Positions 1 through 9,325 are shown, counted from the stretch's first letter. The stretch: 64,000 nucleotides of DNA from Bacteroidia bacterium (GCA_030433355.1 JAUIMG010000009.1:48995-112994); one strand, 5' to 3'. Notes: generated by a model not told the origin, from the sequence alone. A program made the numbers and translations.

Positions 1-82
1 AGTGAAAAGAGGACCTTTTGAAAAAATAATTCCCATGGCAAGTTCATTATTAAAGAATGGATTGACAGCAGAAGTTAAGTAG
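1..82 (+). CDS. C-terminal end of an unidentified protein
   Basis: A frame open from the left edge ends at a TAG codon at 80-82. The visible 26 residues end in SLLKNGLTAEVK. The piece is too short to recognise a family. That it is a real coding end is supported by the hairpin with flanking A and T runs that follows it at about 116-149. The gene on the other side is convergent, so this gene is transcribed independently of the rest of the window. Confidence 0.5.
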   Translation, partial: VKRGPFEKIIPMASSLLKNGLTAEVK

Positions 83-115
83 ATGTAATCTTATTTTTTA
101 CAGAAACACTTTAAT

Positions 116-149
116 AAAAAAAGCCACACTTTTAAGTGTGGCTTTTAGT
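116..149. terminator. Bidirectional intrinsic terminator
   Basis: The inverted repeat AAGCCACACTT / AAGTGTGGCTT (121-131 and 134-144) is flanked by an A run on the left and TTTT on the right, so it can terminate both the partial plus-strand gene and the convergent bTHX gene. The core GCCACACT..AGTGTGGC recurs in the terminator at 11851-11868. Confidence 0.85.
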
Positions 150-166
150 TAGTAAATAAGTTCATT

Positions 167-409
167 TTATTTTTTAGCGGTAGTACTCTTTTTTGCTGTT
201 GTTTTCTTCGTCGCTGTTTTTTTTGCTGCAGGTTTGGAAGCTGCTTTTTTAGTTGTTGCTTTAGCAGCTGTTTCTTTTTTAGGGGTGGCCTTAGCTTTCT
301 TTTTAGGTTTTGCTATAATGGTTGCAGATGGTTTTTTCCTTTTTCTACTTACACCGTAAGATCCTGCTGATCTTTTCCCTTTTTTTGTTTTAATATCTCC
401 TTTTCCCAT
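167..409 (-). CDS. 30S ribosomal protein bTHX with long Lys/Ala/Thr-rich tail
   Basis: The first ~28 residues (MGKGDIKTKKGKRSAGSYG followed by VSRKRKK) match the pattern of ribosomal protein THX, a tiny basic protein that sits in the head of the 30S subunit in Thermus and Bacteroidota. THX in Thermus is only about 27 residues. Here it continues with ~50 residues of K/A/T repeats of the KKATxKK type, like the tail of bacterial histone H1-like proteins. Total length is 80 residues with an extreme positive charge. A CAAAAATA sequence at 448-455 (TATTTTTG on this strand) fits the Bacteroidota -7 box. The HU gene is the next gene upstream on the same strand but has its own terminator. The bTHX assignment is fairly sure; the function of the tail is unknown. 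Confidence 0.8.
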   Translation of the reverse strand: MGKGDIKTKKGKRSAGSYGVSRKRKKPSATIIAKPKKKAKATPKKETAAKATTKKAASKPAAKKTATKKTTAKKSTTAKK

Positions 410-485
410 TTGCTATTTTTTCTGAGTTAGTACTAAATATTGATAGGCAAAAATATAAATAATGGTAACAATTAAAAATTTGGAT

Positions 486-518
486 AAAAAAAAACGCTCC
501 CTAAGGAACGTCTTTTTT
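486..518. terminator. Intrinsic terminator after the HU gene
   Basis: A stem ACGCTCC / GGAACGT (494-500 and 505-511, one mismatch) with a CTAA loop is flanked by A and T runs. It lies 16 bases beyond the HU stop codon on the minus strand. Confidence 0.7.
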
Positions 519-533
519 CTTTCAAGTAATAGC

Positions 534-806
534 TTACTTAACTTTAGATGAAAGTTCGCTACCAGCTTTAAACTTCACTACATTTTTTGCAGCAATGTTA
601 ATTTCTTTACCTGTTTGAGGATTTCTACCTTTTCTAGCAGCTCTTTTAGATACTGAGAAAGTTCCGAAACCAACTAAAGCAACTTTGTCACCTTTTTTTA
701 ATGCAGACCCTGTAGAATCTAAAAATGCATCTAATGCTCTTTTAGCATCAGCTTTTGAAAGGTTAGCACCATCAGCGATTGAGTCAATTAATTCTGCTTT
801 GTTCAT
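534..806 (-). CDS. hup: HU family DNA-binding protein
   Basis: This 90-residue protein has the complete HU/IHF fold. Two helices at residues 1-40 are followed by the signature [25 protein letters not shown] DNA-binding region at about residues 46-66 and the C-terminal helix. HU is a dimeric nucleoid protein that bends DNA without strong sequence preference. The single-gene unit has a good Bacteroidota promoter upstream (858-887) and its own terminator. It is adjacent to the bTHX gene with an H1-like tail, so two highly basic nucleic-acid-binding proteins lie side by side. Confidence 0.95.
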   Translation of the reverse strand: MNKAELIDSIADGANLSKADAKRALDAFLDSTGSALKKGDKVALVGFGTFSVSKRAARKGRNPQTGKEINIAAKNVVKFKAGSELSSKVK

Positions 807-857
807 TTTTTTGAATTTTTGGTTAAAAATTTGATTAATACTTCATTGAAGTGAGTA

Positions 858-887
858 CAAATATAGAGTAAAAGTCAAGCCATGCAA
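858..887 (-). promoter_or_regulatory. Promoter of the HU gene
   Basis: On the minus strand a TATATTTG box (plus-strand CAAATATA, 858-865) matches the Bacteroidota -7 consensus TAnnTTTG exactly. A TTG (plus CAA, 885-887) lies 19 bases further upstream, the expected -33 spacing. The leader to the HU start is about 45 bases. Confidence 0.7.
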
Positions 888-993
888 GGATTACAAGGAA
901 TTTTAGTCTATTTTGTTGAAAAGTACGGCCGAATGTTAATAAAGCAGATAAGAAAATTAGAAAAAAGGCTGAAATAGGCGTTAATACTGTATT

Positions 994-3009
994 TTAATGA
1001 AGAATAACTTTTTGCATTTTAAACTCTTCCGAACCATCTAAAGAAATTGTTTTCAAAAAGTGGATTCCTTCAGAATTAGACAAATTGTATATTTCATAAA
1101 CCCCTTCATTCAATCTATTAACTTTAACAGGAATCTCTTTTAAATTAATATTGAATAGTTGAAACTCGACTCGTTTATTGCATTCCAATTCTACTCTAAA
1201 TCTATTTGTAGAAGATGGGTTAGGGTATACGTATGCTTCTTTACTATTTGATTGATAAATTAAGTTCCTTTGAACACTTTTAAAAGGATATTCTGTGGTA
1301 GTTCCATCGTGATCTACTTGCGTAATTCTATAATATGCTGTCCCATTAAAGTCTACAGGTTCTTCGTATGTATACTCTAATAGCATTGTAGAATTTCCGT
1401 TTGAAGCTTTAGAAAATACAGTGTTTCTCTCTTCTATTTCTTTTCCATCTAAAGATCTCTCAATGATAAAATGATTGTTATTTATTTCTGAAATTGTGGT
1501 CCAATCTAATTTTACTCTATTATTAACTATTTTAGCATTGAACTCTCCAAGTTCAATAGGTAGTGGATTGCCGAATGCAACTGAACCAAAAGTAAAAATA
1601 CCATATTGGCTAACAGGTTCACTAGTATTAATGGTACCATCTGAAATATTGCCTGTTGTACCACCATTCCCTTCATTTTTCCATTCATTATCAGCAACGT
1701 CCCATCTTACAATAATCAAATCACTTAAATCACCTACGTCACTATTTGGACTCCAGTTTAATTGAATAGTCTCTTCAGAAGTACCTGTAAGTCTATCTAA
1801 TCTCCAATATTCTAAAACACTAACCGTTGTAAACCCTCCTGCACGATTATTAAATAGATAACCATCTAAGTCAGGATTACTTCCAATGTACTCAGCTTGG
1901 AATACATCGGCTATATTGTCAGGATTTGAATTAAGCCTTATTGGACTAAAAAATGAACCATTTCCGATTGGGAAAGTGAAATTATTGTTACCTATTTTAT
2001 TAACAGCTCCATTAATGTGGGAGGCATCAGAAATACCGGTATAAAAAGCACCATCCAAAAAAGTTACTGTATTTCCATTTCCTACAATAATGCCATCATC
2101 AAAAATTAAACGGTTTTGAACTATCACCGAATCATTCAATGTCAAATTAGAAGTTGTATTACTCATTCTGAGAGTGTAAAAACTGAGCGTATTTGGATGG
2201 GTAATACTTTGAGGAATATTACCCGCAAACTGAACTGTACCTTGTGATAGATTAGATGTGCCGGAGTTAGTCCAATTTCCATCTAAAATTAATGTTCCTC
2301 CATTCATGGATAAATTATCAGCAACACTGGTCATATTTAAATTTCCACTAATTCTCATAAATCCATCAGGTATACTAATAACAACGTCCCCGCCGCTTGC
2401 ATTGGAAACATCTCCTGTAATTCTAGCTATACCTGGGCTATTAACCGTTAATGAATGAGAGTCATCTGTAGAACCACTGAATGTTAAATTAGTGCAATCA
2501 AATTGACCATTATTCACTACAATAGAAGTAGAACCATTAGTTCCATCAGGCAATCCACCTCCTGTTTCACCGAAAAATACATCTCCGGTAACAACAATAC
2601 GACCACCACCATCTATGGTAATTGAAGAACCATTATCATAGATATATAAATCTCCTGCTACATTCATTCTACCACCTGTAATAATCAAGTCTGAACCGTC
2701 AGTTAGCACTAAATCATCGAGGACATTTACAGTGCCAGCAGTCATGTTAAGCTGTGCACCACCACTTAATAAAATGTCATTAATAGTAAATCCAGGATTT
2801 CCGGAAATAATAGGGTTATTTGCAAAAGTGTTATTTACAGAATAGTTATTGGTATTGAGGCCAAAACAAAGACCACATCCATTTGCTGTCCAATTGCCTG
2901 CTAAACCCCAATTATCACTAGTGCTTCCATTCCAAGTGTAATTATTTCCGGCTTGCAAAGAAGTGACTGAAAGAAATAAAAACAAAATTAGATTAAAGAT
3001 AGACTTCAT
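994..3009 (-). CDS. Secreted beta-helix-like protein with T9SS type A sorting domain
   Basis: A signal peptide (residues 1-20, ending SLQAG) leads into a Gly/Asn/Thr-rich region of about 250 residues built from short strand-like repeats (for example LVLTDGSDLIITGG, DLYIYDNGSSITIDGG), which suggests a right-handed beta-helix. Residues ~500-585 look like a fibronectin-type beta-sandwich that commonly precedes the sorting signal (LGEFNAKIVNNRVKLDWTT). The C-terminal ~80 residues (AYVYPNPSSTNRF ... FKMQKVILH) form a type A T9SS sorting domain, which directs export across the outer membrane and usually anchoring to A-LPS. The ligand or substrate is unknown. A possible -7 box is at 3042-3049. Confidence 0.85.
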   Translation of the reverse strand: MKSIFNLILFLFLSVTSLQAGNNYTWNGSTSDNWGLAGNWTANGCGLCFGLNTNNYSVNNTFANNPIISGNPGFTINDILLSGGAQLNMTAGTVNVLDDLVLTDGSDLIITGGRMNVAGDLYIYDNGSSITIDGGGRIVVTGDVFFGETGGGLPDGTNGSTSIVVNNGQFDCTNLTFSGSTDDSHSLTVNSPGIARITGDVSNASGGDVVISIPDGFMRISGNLNMTSVADNLSMNGGTLILDGNWTNSGTSNLSQGTVQFAGNIPQSITHPNTLSFYTLRMSNTTSNLTLNDSVIVQNRLIFDDGIIVGNGNTVTFLDGAFYTGISDASHINGAVNKIGNNNFTFPIGNGSFFSPIRLNSNPDNIADVFQAEYIGSNPDLDGYLFNNRAGGFTTVSVLEYWRLDRLTGTSEETIQLNWSPNSDVGDLSDLIIVRWDVADNEWKNEGNGGTTGNISDGTINTSEPVSQYGIFTFGSVAFGNPLPIELGEFNAKIVNNRVKLDWTTISEINNNHFIIERSLDGKEIEERNTVFSKASNGNSTMLLEYTYEEPVDFNGTAYYRITQVDHDGTTTEYPFKSVQRNLIYQSNSKEAYVYPNPSSTNRFRVELECNKRVEFQLFNINLKEIPVKVNRLNEGVYEIYNLSNSEGIHFLKTISLDGSEEFKMQKVILH

Positions 3010-3103
3010 AATTTCTTTTTCTAAAATTCAGAGGAGGTAATCAAAGATAGTAATATTTAATTTACTAATTTGAAAAGCAATATGGTTGATAAAGTTTTAA
3101 GTG

Positions 3104-4531
3104 TTAGATAGATACATCAAACACATTCAATCCAATTTTATTTGCATTGGTCCTATCCCCATTCAAATTTATAAAAACAGAAGATTTATTTAAAGTTGAG
3201 ATTAAAATAGGTATTGAGGTACTTTTAACAATACTCTGACAATATGTGATATTTTGATTTATAGTTCTTATTTGTCTTGTCCAATCATTACTTAAAACTA
3301 TATGTAAATCAACATTCTTATTCAGGTCGCTTTTATATAACACTTCGTAGCAAATAGAACTAGCAATTCTTAGATTATTTAATTTATAAGGCTCATTTTT
3401 GATTCCTACTTTATAGGACTTGTCCATTCTAGGTGAAGGAAACCATGAAGCATTTATTATGGAGTTAAAGGGCACAAACTCTGAAACAGGTAATAAATAT
3501 TCTTTTGCTCTCCACTCAACTTTATTTTCCGCATTAATAAACAAACTAGCATTATATATTTCAAAATATTCCCCATTCTTTCTCTTTTTGGCAGTAGTAG
3601 ATGGAAAGTCATCGGCCTTTATTAATTCAACTAAAATGGCACCAATGAGAATAGGTGTATCAAATTGTTTGCTAATTTGTTTTAGCTCAATAATTGGCCC
3701 TAAGCTGTCTAAGTTATTTATAAAAAGTGGATAGTTTTTAAGATCGCTTAGGTAAGCTTCCGGACCTACAATTAAATCGGTATTAGAATAATCTCCGGAA
3801 CCCAAGGTGGATATAAATAAGTCCATCTGTCCTCTTAAATTATTTTCAACATTTTCTACTTGTTTGCTAGATGGGCTAAAGACACAGATCTCTAGTTTAC
3901 TCTTTCTAATCTTTTCTTTATTACTTATTTTAAAAAAATGAGGAGTTGTTGTCAAAATGATAAGCGTTGTTGCAATATATCCTAATCGATTTTTTAAACT
4001 AAAAGATCTTATAAGAATGAAACTTAGTAAGCTATTGATGCTAATTATAATAAAACCAACTCCAAAAGGTCCTAAAATGGGATATAATGGGCTAGCCCAT
4101 TTGAAATTGCCCATAGAAAAACCAAGATGATACCATATGAATGACAAATCCCAATGAAACTGAAATAATTCTTGCAGAGTATATAAAATGGGGAAAGCGA
4201 TTAAGGCAGAACCTATGCCAAGTTTTTGCTTAATAATTACACTAAAAAGGATAGGAAGTGACCATAAAAAAGGGATTAGAAAGAGCCCAATTACTAGTGC
4301 TTTTAAATTAAATCCATCTATAAATAAACCATAATTACCAAATAATAGAAACAGAAAGAAAAATAGGTAGAAATAGAAAAAAGAGTAGATGGCTTTCTCT
4401 TGTTTAAAGCATAATAATGTAATTGGTATAAAGGCAATAAATAATAAATAATTTAAATTACTAGGTGGCCATCCCATTAATAAAAGTAGGACACTTCCAA
4501 TTATTAAAATAGCTTTTTTTAACTCACTCAT
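3104..4531 (-). CDS. lnt: Apolipoprotein N-acyltransferase-like protein
   Basis: The protein has 475 residues. About the first 190 residues form six or more hydrophobic helices and the rest is a periplasmic nitrilase-type domain. The catalytic Glu-Lys-Cys triad of Lnt is visible as E258 (VGPEAYL), K343 (WRAKEYLLP) and C394 (SSICYEVL), close to E267/K335/C387 of E. coli Lnt. Lnt adds the third, N-linked acyl chain to lipoproteins in the inner membrane. The start overlaps the upstream cupin gene by 8 bases, indicating co-transcription. Sequence divergence outside the triad is high, so acceptor specificity could differ from the E. coli enzyme. Confidence 0.8.
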   Translation of the reverse strand: MSELKKAILIIGSVLLLLMGWPPSNLNYLLFIAFIPITLLCFKQEKAIYSFFYFYLFFFLFLLFGNYGLFIDGFNLKALVIGLFLIPFLWSLPILFSVIIKQKLGIGSALIAFPILYTLQELFQFHWDLSFIWYHLGFSMGNFKWASPLYPILGPFGVGFIIISINSLLSFILIRSFSLKNRLGYIATTLIILTTTPHFFKISNKEKIRKSKLEICVFSPSSKQVENVENNLRGQMDLFISTLGSGDYSNTDLIVGPEAYLSDLKNYPLFINNLDSLGPIIELKQISKQFDTPILIGAILVELIKADDFPSTTAKKRKNGEYFEIYNASLFINAENKVEWRAKEYLLPVSEFVPFNSIINASWFPSPRMDKSYKVGIKNEPYKLNNLRIASSICYEVLYKSDLNKNVDLHIVLSNDWTRQIRTINQNITYCQSIVKSTSIPILISTLNKSSVFINLNGDRTNANKIGLNVFDVSI

Positions 4532-4901
4532 TATTTATATAGTATCTGTCTTCTCCTTTAAATTCTGGTGACTGAATAGATATAACCCTTAATGGAATGT
4601 TAGATGTTACCCAAACAGCGTGAGCTATGTTAGGAGGAATTGTTAAATAATCTCCTTTTTGTAAAACCCTTATTTTATTTCCTAGTTGCATACTTGCGGT
4701 TCCTTCTAAAACGAATATATTTTCAGTGTGTGTGGCGTGATAATGAAGGGAGACACTATCTTTTATGGTAATATGAAATGTAGAACTATTAGTATCGGAG
4801 TATAGCTTTTCAACAATTATTGGGTTTTCCTGCGCAAATACTGAATTAATAACTAAGATAAAGGCACAGAGGACTTTAATAGTATAACTAAAGTATTTCA
4901 T
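4524..4901 (-). CDS. Secreted cupin-domain protein
   Basis: The second ATG (4901) is preferred because translation from it begins with a clean signal peptide (MKYFSYTIKVLCAFILVINSV, cleavage near FAQ) and overlaps fmt by only 14 bases; the upstream ATG at 4922 adds seven residues of fmt overlap. The mature part is a single cupin barrel with the first metal-binding motif recognisable as LHYHATHTENIFVLEG and a second as PPNIAHAVW. Its ligand is not predictable. It is embedded in the fmt-lnt gene run, so it is probably translated by coupling. Confidence 0.75.
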   Translation of the reverse strand: MKYFSYTIKVLCAFILVINSVFAQENPIIVEKLYSDTNSSTFHITIKDSVSLHYHATHTENIFVLEGTASMQLGNKIRVLQKGDYLTIPPNIAHAVWVTSNIPLRVISIQSPEFKGEDRYYINNE

Positions 4902-5838
4902 AATCGTCCAATTTAATCCCATTTAAAAAATCTTTAGCTAACATTCGTTTTTTTCCTGAAAGTTGAAGTTCTATAATCTCAAGATAATAATCAGTTGTAC
5001 CAATTAGAATCTTTCCATCTCTTTCTATAATATGTGCAGGCTTTATTGATTTTTCTTGTGAAATAAGAGCTTTATATATTTTTAATGTTAAAACACTACC
5101 TTCAGATTTTCTTAGTTCGGTCCACGCCGCAGGGTAAGGACTTAGACCTCTTATAAAACAGTCTAGTTTCATTGCAGATTGGTCCCAATTTATCTTGCAG
5201 TTTTCTTTAAATAATTTAGGTGCTTCGGGATAATCACCGCTTAAATCTTGTGGGTATGTTTTAATGGTATTATTCTCAATACTATTAATTGTTTTAACCA
5301 CTAACTCAGCTCCTTTTAGCATAAGTTTATCATGCAAGGTTCCTGCATTGTCGGCCTTACTTATTGGTATTTCGATGCTATTTATTATTTCACCAGTATC
5401 TATTTTATGGCTTAGAAAGAAAGTGGTTACACCAGTAGTTTTCTCTCCGTTGATTATTGCCCAATTAATTGGTGCTGCGCCTCTATATTTAGGTAATAGT
5501 GATCCATGTAAATTAAATGTGCCTAATGGAGGCATACTCCAAACTACTTCTGGAAGCATTCTAAAAGCAACAATAATTTGTAAATCGGCGTTTAGCTCTC
5601 TTAGTGTTTCTAAGAAGAATTTATCTTTAAGATTATTTGGTTGTAGTATAGTGAGTCCTTTTTCTTTAGAGAATTTTTTTACAGCTGATTCCGTTATTTT
5701 TTGTCCTCTACCTGCCTTTCGATCTGGTGCTGTTATAACTCCCACAACTTTCTTGCCTGCCTTTAATATTTCTTTTAGACTTTCAACTGCAAAGTCGGGA
5801 GTCCCCATAAAAACTATCCTAAGATCTTTTTTATTCAT
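4888..5838 (-). CDS. fmt: Methionyl-tRNA formyltransferase
   Basis: This 316-residue enzyme formylates Met-tRNAfMet with 10-formyl-THF so that translation can initiate. The Rossmann start VFMGTPDFAVESL and the formyl-THF binding motif HGSLLPKYRGAAPINWAI (the Asn-His-Asp catalytic region) are intact, and the C-terminal OB-like domain (from about residue 210) is full length. The start codon overlaps the MATE transporter stop as ATGA. Confidence 0.95.
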   Translation of the reverse strand: MNKKDLRIVFMGTPDFAVESLKEILKAGKKVVGVITAPDRKAGRGQKITESAVKKFSKEKGLTILQPNNLKDKFFLETLRELNADLQIIVAFRMLPEVVWSMPPLGTFNLHGSLLPKYRGAAPINWAIINGEKTTGVTTFFLSHKIDTGEIINSIEIPISKADNAGTLHDKLMLKGAELVVKTINSIENNTIKTYPQDLSGDYPEAPKLFKENCKINWDQSAMKLDCFIRGLSPYPAAWTELRKSEGSVLTLKIYKALISQEKSIKPAHIIERDGKILIGTTDYYLEIIELQLSGKKRMLAKDFLNGIKLDDYEIL

Positions 5839-7166
5839 AATTCAATTTTTCTCCAATCACTAAATTTAAAATAAATATAACTCCCTAAAGCCATCATAAA
5901 AAAATATATAAATTCCGAACACCAAACTATAGCAAGAGAATAGTTATAAACTATTCCGATAAGATAAGCCACAAAAAGATAAGTTGATATACTAATAGTT
6001 TCTATTGCCAAGGAATAAGTTGTTTTTCCGGTGCCAGTAACAGCAGAAAATCTAATAAAGGCTACACAAAAGAAAAACATGGCAATTGCTATAACATACA
6101 AAATTGGTACGCTTTCTTCAATGACTGTGTTGTCGTTCGTATAAAACGAAAGTATAGTTTTTGGAAATAATAATATAAAAGGAAGAAAGCAAGCAGTAAC
6201 AGCAAGGCATAGCCAAATCACTTTATTTACTACATTTAAAACGTCTTCAACTCTTTTTTGACCCATAAGATTAGAAACCATAGTATTTGTAGCACTACTA
6301 AATCCAAATAATGGAATCATAAGTACCATATAAATGCTTCTTATGATATGGGATATGCCAAGTTCTCTTTCTCCCATTTTTTCGATTAAAATAAAGAATG
6401 CTAACCATGCACTTAATGCTATAAAGTTTTGAATCATTATGGGTACTGAAACCTTTAAAATCTTTATTAAGGCTTTAAATTGAAAATTTACTTTTTTACT
6501 AATTCCGTATTTATTGTAATCTATGGTGTAATGGGTAAAAATGATAAAGAATAATAATGCTACTAAATCAGAAAGGGCAGATGCCAAAGCTGCACCTTCA
6601 ATACCCATAGGGTTTACTGTGCTAAAGCCAAAAATAAAAAGGTAATCCATGATTACATTGCTTATAGCTTGAATAAATGTAGCATAAATCAGCACCTTCG
6701 TTTGGGTTATACCTGTATAAAAAGCGATAAAAATGAAATTGATGAATGCTAAAGGAATTCCAATAGATCTTATTGCTAAGTATTTGTTAGAAGCATCTAA
6801 AATGTCCTTTGAAGTGGTTACTAATTCTAAGAAAGAAGGGGAGAGGAAGCGAACAAAAAAAACAAGCATAATGGATATGGGGATAACAAACCAAATAGAA
6901 TTCTTTATTAAAGCTCCAATCTGCGTGAAGTTTTGTTCTCCATTTCTTCTTCCAATTATGATTTGCAGTCCTATGGAAAAACCAAGACCAATAACCATGA
7001 TAACAAAATAGAAGATACCTGCATTCCCTGCAGCACCAAGCTCCACAAGTCCAACTCTGCCTAGAAAAGCAGTATCAGTAACATTTACAATATTTTGCGC
7101 TACACCACTTAAAATGATGGGTAGAGAAATATTCCAAATACTTTTATAGTTTAATAAGTTTTTCAT
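5835..7166 (-). CDS. MATE family efflux transporter
   Basis: The 443-residue polytopic protein has about 12 predicted helices and the two-fold repeat typical of MATE (multidrug and toxin extrusion) antiporters. It begins IWNISLPIILSGVAQNIVNVTDTAFLGRVG, a characteristic first helix. MATE proteins exchange Na+ or H+ for cationic drugs; the substrate here is unknown. The gene shares one base with the upstream methyltransferase stop and four with fmt downstream, so it sits inside the same transcription unit. Confidence 0.9.
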   Translation of the reverse strand: MKNLLNYKSIWNISLPIILSGVAQNIVNVTDTAFLGRVGLVELGAAGNAGIFYFVIMVIGLGFSIGLQIIIGRRNGEQNFTQIGALIKNSIWFVIPISIMLVFFVRFLSPSFLELVTTSKDILDASNKYLAIRSIGIPLAFINFIFIAFYTGITQTKVLIYATFIQAISNVIMDYLFIFGFSTVNPMGIEGAALASALSDLVALLFFIIFTHYTIDYNKYGISKKVNFQFKALIKILKVSVPIMIQNFIALSAWLAFFILIEKMGERELGISHIIRSIYMVLMIPLFGFSSATNTMVSNLMGQKRVEDVLNVVNKVIWLCLAVTACFLPFILLFPKTILSFYTNDNTVIEESVPILYVIAIAMFFFCVAFIRFSAVTGTGKTTYSLAIETISISTYLFVAYLIGIVYNYSLAIVWCSEFIYFFMMALGSYIYFKFSDWRKIEL

Positions 7167-8362
7167 TAATCAACCGCCAAAACTAAACCTTTTAAATAGG
7201 CTCCTTCAGGGTGAAATGCATTTACAGGATGGTCTGGACCTTGAGAGAGATGATGCAGAATTTGGATATTTCTACCACTTTCAATTGCTGCAGCTCTAAT
7301 AGTATCTTCAAAAAGTTGTCGGTGAATAGCTTGACTACAGGAAAATGTAAATAATAATCCATTTTTATTTAAATGCTTCAATGCTTCAATATTCAATCTT
7401 TTGTAAGCCTGCGTAGCTCTATGTTTTGCTTTTATATTCTTGGCATAAGCAGGTGGGTCTAATACAATAATGTCATATTTTTCATTACTATTTTGAAGAT
7501 ATTTAAAGGTATCACTTGTAATACATGCATTCTTATTGGCGTCAAATCCATTAAGACTTAAATTCTTAATACAGCTATCAATTGCTCTTTGTGAACTGTC
7601 TACAGAATGCACATATGTAGCACCTCCATTTAGTGCATAAAGACTAAATCCTCCAGAATAGCAAAAAGTATTTAGAACTGTTTTTCCTTTACTGTAGTAC
7701 TTTAATAGCTCTCTATTTACTCTTTGATCAATAAAGAATCCTGTTTTTTGTCCTTTTTCCCAATCTACCTCAAATTTTAAATTACCTTCTTTAACAGTTT
7801 GAGGAACTAAAGCCTTATTGATTAAGTAGCCATCTTCAAAAGCATCATCTTCTGTACCTTGATGTAAGGTAGATTTACTTTTAGAATATACTATTTCACA
7901 TATCTTTAAATCTTGTATAACTTTTGATATGGAATCAAGAGATTTTGCCATCCCAATAGAATGAGCTTGGATAACAGCAGTATTGTCATAAATATCAATA
8001 ATCAAACCCGGCAATCCATCTCCTTCACCATGAATTAATCTATAGCAATTGGTTTCACTAGCTTTTACTAGTTTAAGTCTAACCCTTAAATCATAAGCAT
8101 TTTTGATTTTATTATTCCAAAACTTATCATCTATAGCTTCGTTCTTAAAAGTTAAAACTCTAGCAGCTATAGTTCCTTTAGCGAAATGAGCAATAGCTAA
8201 AAATTTGTTATTCTGATCAACTAATTGAACTACTTCGCCAGAATCAAGATTTTTTATTTGTCTATCATTTAAGTTTAAGATGGCTCCAGAAAAAATCCAT
8301 GGATGCTTTCTGTTAATACTTGCTAAACGCTTATTGCTTATAATTAATTTGGTATAGGACAT
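7166..8362 (-). CDS. Class I rRNA large-subunit methyltransferase (RlmI-like)
   Basis: With 398 residues it is the same size as E. coli RlmI. An N-terminal PUA domain (residues 1-70, KRLASINRKHPWIFSGAI) is followed by an EEHEE spacer and the SAM-binding domain. Motif I is FCYSGGFSLYALNGGA, the substrate motif is DPPAYAK, and a candidate catalytic Cys lies in FTFSCSQAI, as in m5C RNA methyltransferases. RlmI makes m5C1962 in 23S rRNA; whether the target is the same here is inference. It is coupled to its neighbours at both ends by 1-base stop/start overlaps. Confidence 0.85.
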   Translation of the reverse strand: MSYTKLIISNKRLASINRKHPWIFSGAILNLNDRQIKNLDSGEVVQLVDQNNKFLAIAHFAKGTIAARVLTFKNEAIDDKFWNNKIKNAYDLRVRLKLVKASETNCYRLIHGEGDGLPGLIIDIYDNTAVIQAHSIGMAKSLDSISKVIQDLKICEIVYSKSKSTLHQGTEDDAFEDGYLINKALVPQTVKEGNLKFEVDWEKGQKTGFFIDQRVNRELLKYYSKGKTVLNTFCYSGGFSLYALNGGATYVHSVDSSQRAIDSCIKNLSLNGFDANKNACITSDTFKYLQNSNEKYDIIVLDPPAYAKNIKAKHRATQAYKRLNIEALKHLNKNGLLFTFSCSQAIHRQLFEDTIRAAAIESGRNIQILHHLSQGPDHPVNAFHPEGAYLKGLVLAVD

Positions 8363-8874
8363 TATTTAAATTCTATCCTTAATTCTTGAGGGTTATTAGT
8401 TCCTCTGCCAACCATTTTTGCTCTATTTTGGTCTTCTTTTAATCTCTGATACATTCTAGCTTCCTTTTTAGCATTTTCTCCTAAAGCACCATGCATATCA
8501 ATTTTTATCTTATTAGAATTATAGTTGGTGGACGTGTAATCTATTTCGCTACTATCAGCTCTTAAACGATAGTATGCATTTATTTTTTCTATTCCTTTTT
8601 GAGCTTCAATGATTTCCTCTTTAGGGAGATATCTTTCAGTTTTAATATTTTTCAAGTAGATAGCCTTTAAAATAAAGCTATCATTTTTAAAGGTAATATA
8701 GGCTTTCTTAAAATCAGGGTTTTTTGTTTTAGGAAAAATAGAATAATCTAATTTCTCAACTCTATCAATGGTATCACCAATAGTAGGGTGTAAAATATAC
8801 ACACCTTCTTGTGCTATCGAAAAATGGCTAATTAAAATAAATACTAAGATGTAGGAATTAATCTTCCAATTCAT
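8362..8874 (-). CDS. Small secreted protein of unknown function
   Basis: The open frame extends up to 8952, but its first 26 codons, which begin with a run of Met residues, are read through the Asp-rich end of the upstream gene in another frame. The start is therefore set at 8874, giving MNWKINSYILVFILISHFS as a signal peptide ending near IAQ. The 145-residue mature protein has no family I recognise. It contains a basic, helical C-terminus (ENAKKEARMYQRLKEDQNRAK). It overlaps the upstream gene by 17 bases and the methyltransferase by one, implying co-expression. Confidence 0.6.
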   Translation of the reverse strand: MNWKINSYILVFILISHFSIAQEGVYILHPTIGDTIDRVEKLDYSIFPKTKNPDFKKAYITFKNDSFILKAIYLKNIKTERYLPKEEIIEAQKGIEKINAYYRLRADSSEIDYTSTNYNSNKIKIDMHGALGENAKKEARMYQRLKEDQNRAKMVGRGTNNPQELRIEFK

Positions 8875-9166
8875 CATCATATTTTTCTTCGTACTCTTCT
8901 TTGGCGTCATCGGTAAGATTCCCATCATCATCATAATCATCATCATCTTCAATTATTTGTTCAGCGATGATTTGAGTCATTTTGACTAAGTATATTTTAT
9001 CTTCTGTTTCAAATCTTAGGGCACTAACTCTATCCCCATCCTTATTATTAAAAGATATAAGATGTTGAGAAAACCCTTCAGGGTATTCTAGTTTTATTTG
9101 TTCTTGGATACTTGAATCCAACTTTTCATAAGATGTAATTAATCTCGGCTTATTAGGAGCGCTCAT
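8858..9166 (-). CDS. Conserved small acidic protein
   Basis: The 102-residue cytosolic protein has a folded N-terminal ~70 residues (SYEKLDSSIQEQIKLEYPEG, then DGDRVSALRFETEDKIYLVKM). It ends in an extremely acidic tail of about 30 residues rich in Asp and Glu (IIEDDDDYDDDGNL). I believe it belongs to a conserved Bacteroidota family sometimes mislabelled as DNA primase, but nothing in it resembles a primase. It is the first gene of the coupled minus-strand run ending at lnt. Confidence 0.7.
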   Translation of the reverse strand: MSAPNKPRLITSYEKLDSSIQEQIKLEYPEGFSQHLISFNNKDGDRVSALRFETEDKIYLVKMTQIIAEQIIEDDDDYDDDGNLTDDAKEEYEEKYDDELED

Positions 9167-9325
9167 AGGTAATTAGTTTAATGATGACCACTGAAACAAA
9201 AATAGCATTTTAGCAATAGGATTTCTTTTTTGAATAAAAAATAATATAGTGTTACAGGATAAAACATATTATCCTTCTAAGTACTAAGTTATTCAAACAG
9301 TTTCTAAAGGTAAAGGAATACTTAA

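Noticed and set aside
1475..2458. Plus-strand frames across the T9SS protein gene
   Set aside because: They are complements of the repetitive beta-helix coding region and have no independent signals.
5264..5863. 199-residue plus-strand frame opposite fmt
   Set aside because: It is antisense to the full-length, well conserved fmt gene and has no recognisable domain.
8875..8952. N-terminal extension with a run of Met residues (MKMMMIMMMMG) on the 8362 gene
   Set aside because: These codons are the GAT repeats of the acidic tail of the upstream gene read in another frame; a signal peptide begins cleanly at 8874.
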